Part shown: positions 61,284 to 64,000 of the stretch, in pieces
Numbering within the stretch: the first letter of the stretch is position 1
Layout of the letters: every line of letters begins with the position of its first letter
DNA from: Acidobacteriota bacterium
GTDB taxonomy: Bacteria; Acidobacteriota; Blastocatellia; RBC074
Length of the DNA stretch: 64,000 bases
Direction of reading: 5' to 3'
NCBI GenBank assembly: GCA_016710075.1
Contig: JADJLO010000038.1
Span: 372,001 to 436,000 of the forward strand
Notes under the pieces: generated by a model
Databases searched by the model: none
Told to the model about the DNA's origin: nothing
Seen by the model: only the letters and a program-made list of their open reading frames with translations
Made by a program: the position numbers and the translations under genes

Positions 61284-62963
61284 ATGCAAAAGCCCGCGCA
61301 ACTCCAAATCATCAACCGGTTCGGCGCCAGCAACCTGCTGCCGCTGAGCAAGCCGCTTTTTACGATCGGGCGCAAGGCTGAAAACGATCTCCAACTGCTC
61401 TCCGACACGGTATCGCGCCAGCACGCGATGATCATCTACGAGGAAGGCAATTACATCCTCGTGGACATCGGCAGCAAGCGCGGCACCTTTGTCAATAATC
61501 AACGGATCGAGCGCTGCAGCCTGCAGCATAACGACCAGATTCGCATCGGCGGAGACGAAGACGAGCAGATAACTTTTCTGGATCAGACGGTCGAAAGAGC
61601 CTCGGTGATCTTCAACAGCGGTCCGCTGCCGCCGTTATCAGCGAACTCGGATGATCGCATTCGCGCGGCATCAGCCAACGAGGAGTTGCAGAAACTTTCC
61701 CGCTTTATCGAAGTCAACCAGGCCTTCAAATTCTCCCTGACACCCGATGACGTTCTCTACCTGATCGTCGATGCGGCAATCGAGATATCGAACGCCGAAC
61801 GCGGGTTTCTCATGCTCCGCAATAAAGGCGGGGATCTTGAATTCAAGGTGGCCCGCGATCGATACAGAAACACACTCGAGGGCAACGATTTCTCCATGAG
61901 CCGATCCGTCGTCGAGGATGCGTTCAAACAGAATCGCAGCATCGTCGTCAGCAACGGGCTGAGCAACAACGAGAGGACGCCGGGCGCCAGCATCTTTTCT
62001 CTGGACCTTCGATCCATCGCCTGCATCCCCCTGCGCCGCTTTCAAATGAGCGACAACATGGATGCGACGATGATGCTCAAACGCGACGTCATCGGAGTGC
62101 TCTACATCGACAGCCACTCACAGACGGAAACGATCAATCAAACATCCATCCGGCTGCTCGAATCGCTCGCTTTCGAGGCGACCAAATCGCTTGAAAGCGT
62201 TCGGCTGATGCATGAAGAGAAAGAAAAGAAGCAGATGGAGGAGGAGTTCAACATGGCTCGCCAGGTTCAACTCGCTCTGTCGCCGACCGCGATCAACCAG
62301 CCCGAGCATCTGGAAATAGCAGCTTTGAGCGTGCCTTCGCGCTATGTCGGCGGCGATTTTTACGATGTCATCCCGCTCAAAGACGGGCGCATCGCCTTTG
62401 CTCTCGGCGATGTTTCCGGCAAGGGGATTGCAGCGGCGCTGCTCGCGGCAATGGCTCAGGGAGCGCTCCAGTCTCAGTTCGCCGGCAACCTGCCGCTGAC
62501 CGACATTATTTCAAGCCTCAACAAAGTAATGGTTCAGCGCTCGGCATCGAACAGATTCATCACCCTCTTCTGCGGCGTGCTCGACCGCGACGGCCATTTC
62601 ACCTTCATCAACGCCGGCCATAATCCTCCAATTCTCGCCAGGACACAGGGCGGCCTTGAAATGCTTTCGACAAAATCAGTCGTCCTCGGGGCTTTCGATT
62701 TCGTTCAATATGCACCGCTTCAAACAAGGTTTTTCCCGGGCGATGTGCTGGTCATCTTCACAGACGGCGTGACCGAAGCCGTGAATTCCAGAAACGAAAT
62801 GTTCAGCGATGAGCGCCTCGAGGAACTGGTCAGGAAGAACGTCCATCTCGGCGCGGAAGAAATGCGGAAATTGATTCTAAATGAAGTCGAGACCTTCACC
62901 AGCGGCCTGCCTCAGGGAGACGACATCACCCTTCTCATCCTCAAGATGAAGAATCCCGGGTGA
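61284..62963 (+). CDS. FHA-GAF-PP2C protein phosphatase (RsbU/SpoIIE class)
   Basis: 559 residues. The FHA domain at about 20-100 (FTIGRKAENDLQL, SRQHAMIIYEE, GSKRGTFVNNQRI) binds phosphothreonine peptides. A GAF sensor domain spans about 125-305 (SLTPDDVLYLIVDAAIEISN, IACIPLRRF). A short helix (HEEKEKKQMEEEFNMARQ) leads to the SpoIIE-type PP2C domain (about 320-556) with metal-binding YVGGDFYD, FALGDVSGKGIAAAL and FTDGVTEA. It probably dephosphorylates the STAS protein encoded just upstream. The FHA fusion suggests input from a Ser/Thr kinase located elsewhere. Cytoplasmic; no membrane segment. Confidence 0.9.
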   Translation: MQKPAQLQIINRFGASNLLPLSKPLFTIGRKAENDLQLLSDTVSRQHAMIIYEEGNYILVDIGSKRGTFVNNQRIERCSLQHNDQIRIGGDEDEQITFLDQTVERASVIFNSGPLPPLSANSDDRIRAASANEELQKLSRFIEVNQAFKFSLTPDDVLYLIVDAAIEISNAERGFLMLRNKGGDLEFKVARDRYRNTLEGNDFSMSRSVVEDAFKQNRSIVVSNGLSNNERTPGASIFSLDLRSIACIPLRRFQMSDNMDATMMLKRDVIGVLYIDSHSQTETINQTSIRLLESLAFEATKSLESVRLMHEEKEKKQMEEEFNMARQVQLALSPTAINQPEHLEIAALSVPSRYVGGDFYDVIPLKDGRIAFALGDVSGKGIAAALLAAMAQGALQSQFAGNLPLTDIISSLNKVMVQRSASNRFITLFCGVLDRDGHFTFINAGHNPPILARTQGGLEMLSTKSVVLGAFDFVQYAPLQTRFFPGDVLVIFTDGVTEAVNSRNEMFSDERLEELVRKNVHLGAEEMRKLILNEVETFTSGLPQGDDITLLILKMKNPG

Positions 62964-63004
62964 TAAAAGATTCGCTAAAAATCCAATTACAACTCAGATG
63001 GGCA

Positions 63005-63574
63005 TCACTTTTTGCGATTGAGAGACCATCTCTTTGGATTCAGTCGCATGTAACGGCGAATCTCGAGAAATTCTTTCAGGCCTTTAATCACGTGTTCGTA
63101 ATATCGCATCTGCCAGAAATGGCGATTAAAGTGCTGCCATTGTTGTTCCTTGACACCATTTATATATGCATTGGTCGTCATGGTTTTAAACCATTTTATG
63201 ATTTCGGAAAGGGCTTCACATCTGGCTGGAAGATGTATCAGCGCCTCTGATATCTGATCACGGCTTTTTCCCTGATGAAATAATTCCTTTTCGCGATGGC
63301 GTCGATCTACAATTTTGATAATGCCATGTATGTGATTCGGCATTACGATATGTTCATCCAAATCGACCAGCGGAAATTTCCTGGCGATCTCGTTCCACCA
63401 GTACTCCACCATCTTCCCTGCTCCATTCAGGATGACCTCATCATTAATTACTATTCCCAAAAGGCATTTCCTGTGATTGACGCAAATTGTCACATAATAG
63501 GCCCCGGGAAATGAATAATCGTAATTCCGCAATCGGACAGAGCGCCGGTGATGTTTTTGTGGGTCGTATGTCAT
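63005..63574 (-). CDS. REP-associated tyrosine transposase (RAYT, Y1/IS200-like)
   Basis: I set the start at ATG 63572-63574 (MTYDPQKHHRRSVRLRNYDY), which is the usual N-terminus of this family; the frame is open to 63622. 189 residues. The HUH metal motif is MPNHIHGII. The catalytic Tyr candidate is in HFWQMRYYEHVI, and ARCEALSEIIKWFKT is the linking helix. RAYTs are single-copy, domesticated transposases that move REP/REPIN palindromes. A REP doublet lies 69 bp upstream of the start and two further doublets lie within 3.2 kb. The gene converges on the PP2C gene. Confidence 0.9.
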   Translation of the reverse strand: MTYDPQKHHRRSVRLRNYDYSFPGAYYVTICVNHRKCLLGIVINDEVILNGAGKMVEYWWNEIARKFPLVDLDEHIVMPNHIHGIIKIVDRRHREKELFHQGKSRDQISEALIHLPARCEALSEIIKWFKTMTTNAYINGVKEQQWQHFNRHFWQMRYYEHVIKGLKEFLEIRRYMRLNPKRWSLNRKK

Positions 63575-63642
63575 GTCTGTTACAGACGTTGCAACATCAC
63601 CAAAATGCCGATTTAAAATCAATTAATCTTAGTGGCATTACC

Positions 63643-63776
63643 GGGGCGCACACACAGGTGCGCCCCTACGATTACCCCGATGGTAACTGGGTCCACTGCA
63701 TCATTGCCTGATCACCCTGACAACTGATTCTTCTATTGTATTGATTATCGTAGGGGCGCACCTGTGTGTGCGCCCC
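63643..63776. repeat. REPIN-like doublet next to the RAYT gene
   Basis: Arms 63643-63672 and 63747-63776 are exact 30-bp reverse complements with a 74-bp spacer. Each arm has a GGGGCGCAC ... GTGCGCCCC hairpin and ends in TACGAT. Position directly upstream of the RAYT gene is where cognate REPs are usually found, so this is the best candidate for its substrate. It also lies between the RAYT and the tRNA nucleotidyltransferase gene. Confidence 0.85.
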
Positions 63777-63806
63777 CAATTGTTATCCTGGTGGATCATG
63801 TTTCCT

Positions 63807-64000
63807 TCACATTAATGCCTCTATTATCCGTTTCGTGGCGGCGATTGCCTGGTCGAGGTCAATGATCGATCCATCGAGCTGCATTTGGTAGATGGCGTTT
63901 GTGATTCGGCCGATCTCAGGGCCTTCCTTCAACCCCAGGGCAAGAACGTGCCGGCCCAGCAGGAGGGGTTCAGGGGCGCGCTGCTGGATGCCGAGATGGC
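63807..64000 (-). CDS. CCA tRNA nucleotidyltransferase, C-terminal fragment
   Basis: 64 codons from the window edge to a TGA at 63807-63809. The sequence includes EPLLLGRHVLALGLKEGPEI, followed by GRITNAIYQMQLDG. This is the conserved C-terminal segment of bacterial CCA-adding or A-adding enzymes and related poly(A) polymerases. The catalytic head domain lies outside the window, so the type cannot be told. The enzyme adds or repairs the 3' CCA end of tRNAs. Confidence 0.75.
   Translation of the reverse strand, partial: HLGIQQRAPEPLLLGRHVLALGLKEGPEIGRITNAIYQMQLDGSIIDLDQAIAATKRIIEALM

Overview
This 64 kb window is a bacterial chromosome segment of moderately high GC. The gene mix fits an uncultured Acidobacteriota-like bacterium: Tat-exported amidase and Gfo/Idh/MocA proteins, a DUF1080 protein, an exported amidohydrolase, an M14 peptidase, very large DUF11 surface proteins, REP elements and a FHA/PP2C phosphatase. 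The lineage is inferred from gene content only; there is no rRNA, tRNA or other phylogenetic marker here.

Layout. 1-12.6 kb holds ordinary metabolic and exported genes: a partial N-carbamoylputrescine amidase, a TPR lipoprotein, a DUF4440-FKBP fusion, an amidase, a succinate-semialdehyde-type dehydrogenase, threonine synthase, an amidohydrolase, a small membrane protein, and a divergent DUF1080 / Gfo-Idh-MocA pair. 12.7-48.9 kb is filled by two giant tandem paralogous genes, both on the minus strand and each about 17.5 kb (about 5,800 codons). They encode exported DUF11-repeat proteins. The upstream one (B, 31.3-48.9 kb) also carries a block of SdrD-type Cna-B repeats. Both end in the same C-terminal domain and the same hairpin terminator. 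A NarL-type sensor kinase and response regulator pair lies just upstream of giant B on the same strand.

51.6-53.2 kb is an ECF sigma / membrane protein / Spy-like periplasmic protein operon. An M14 peptidase and an overlapping GNAT / EamA-type pair follow. 57.5-63.0 kb is a signalling cluster: an HD-GYP-like protein, a protein resembling a degenerate D12 methylase, a soluble histidine kinase, a STAS protein and a FHA-GAF-PP2C phosphatase. The window ends with a REP-associated tyrosine transposase (RAYT), a REP doublet and the C-terminus of a CCA tRNA nucleotidyltransferase.

Two window-wide themes stand out. First, many genes are split by single-base or two-base frame breaks, several of them at homopolymers. 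This affects both giants, two kinases, the M14 peptidase and a small membrane protein, and it looks more like consensus error than gene decay. Second, gene ends are decorated with long inverted repeats. Three are built from short degenerate repeat words, and three are REPIN-like doublets of palindromes close to the RAYT gene.
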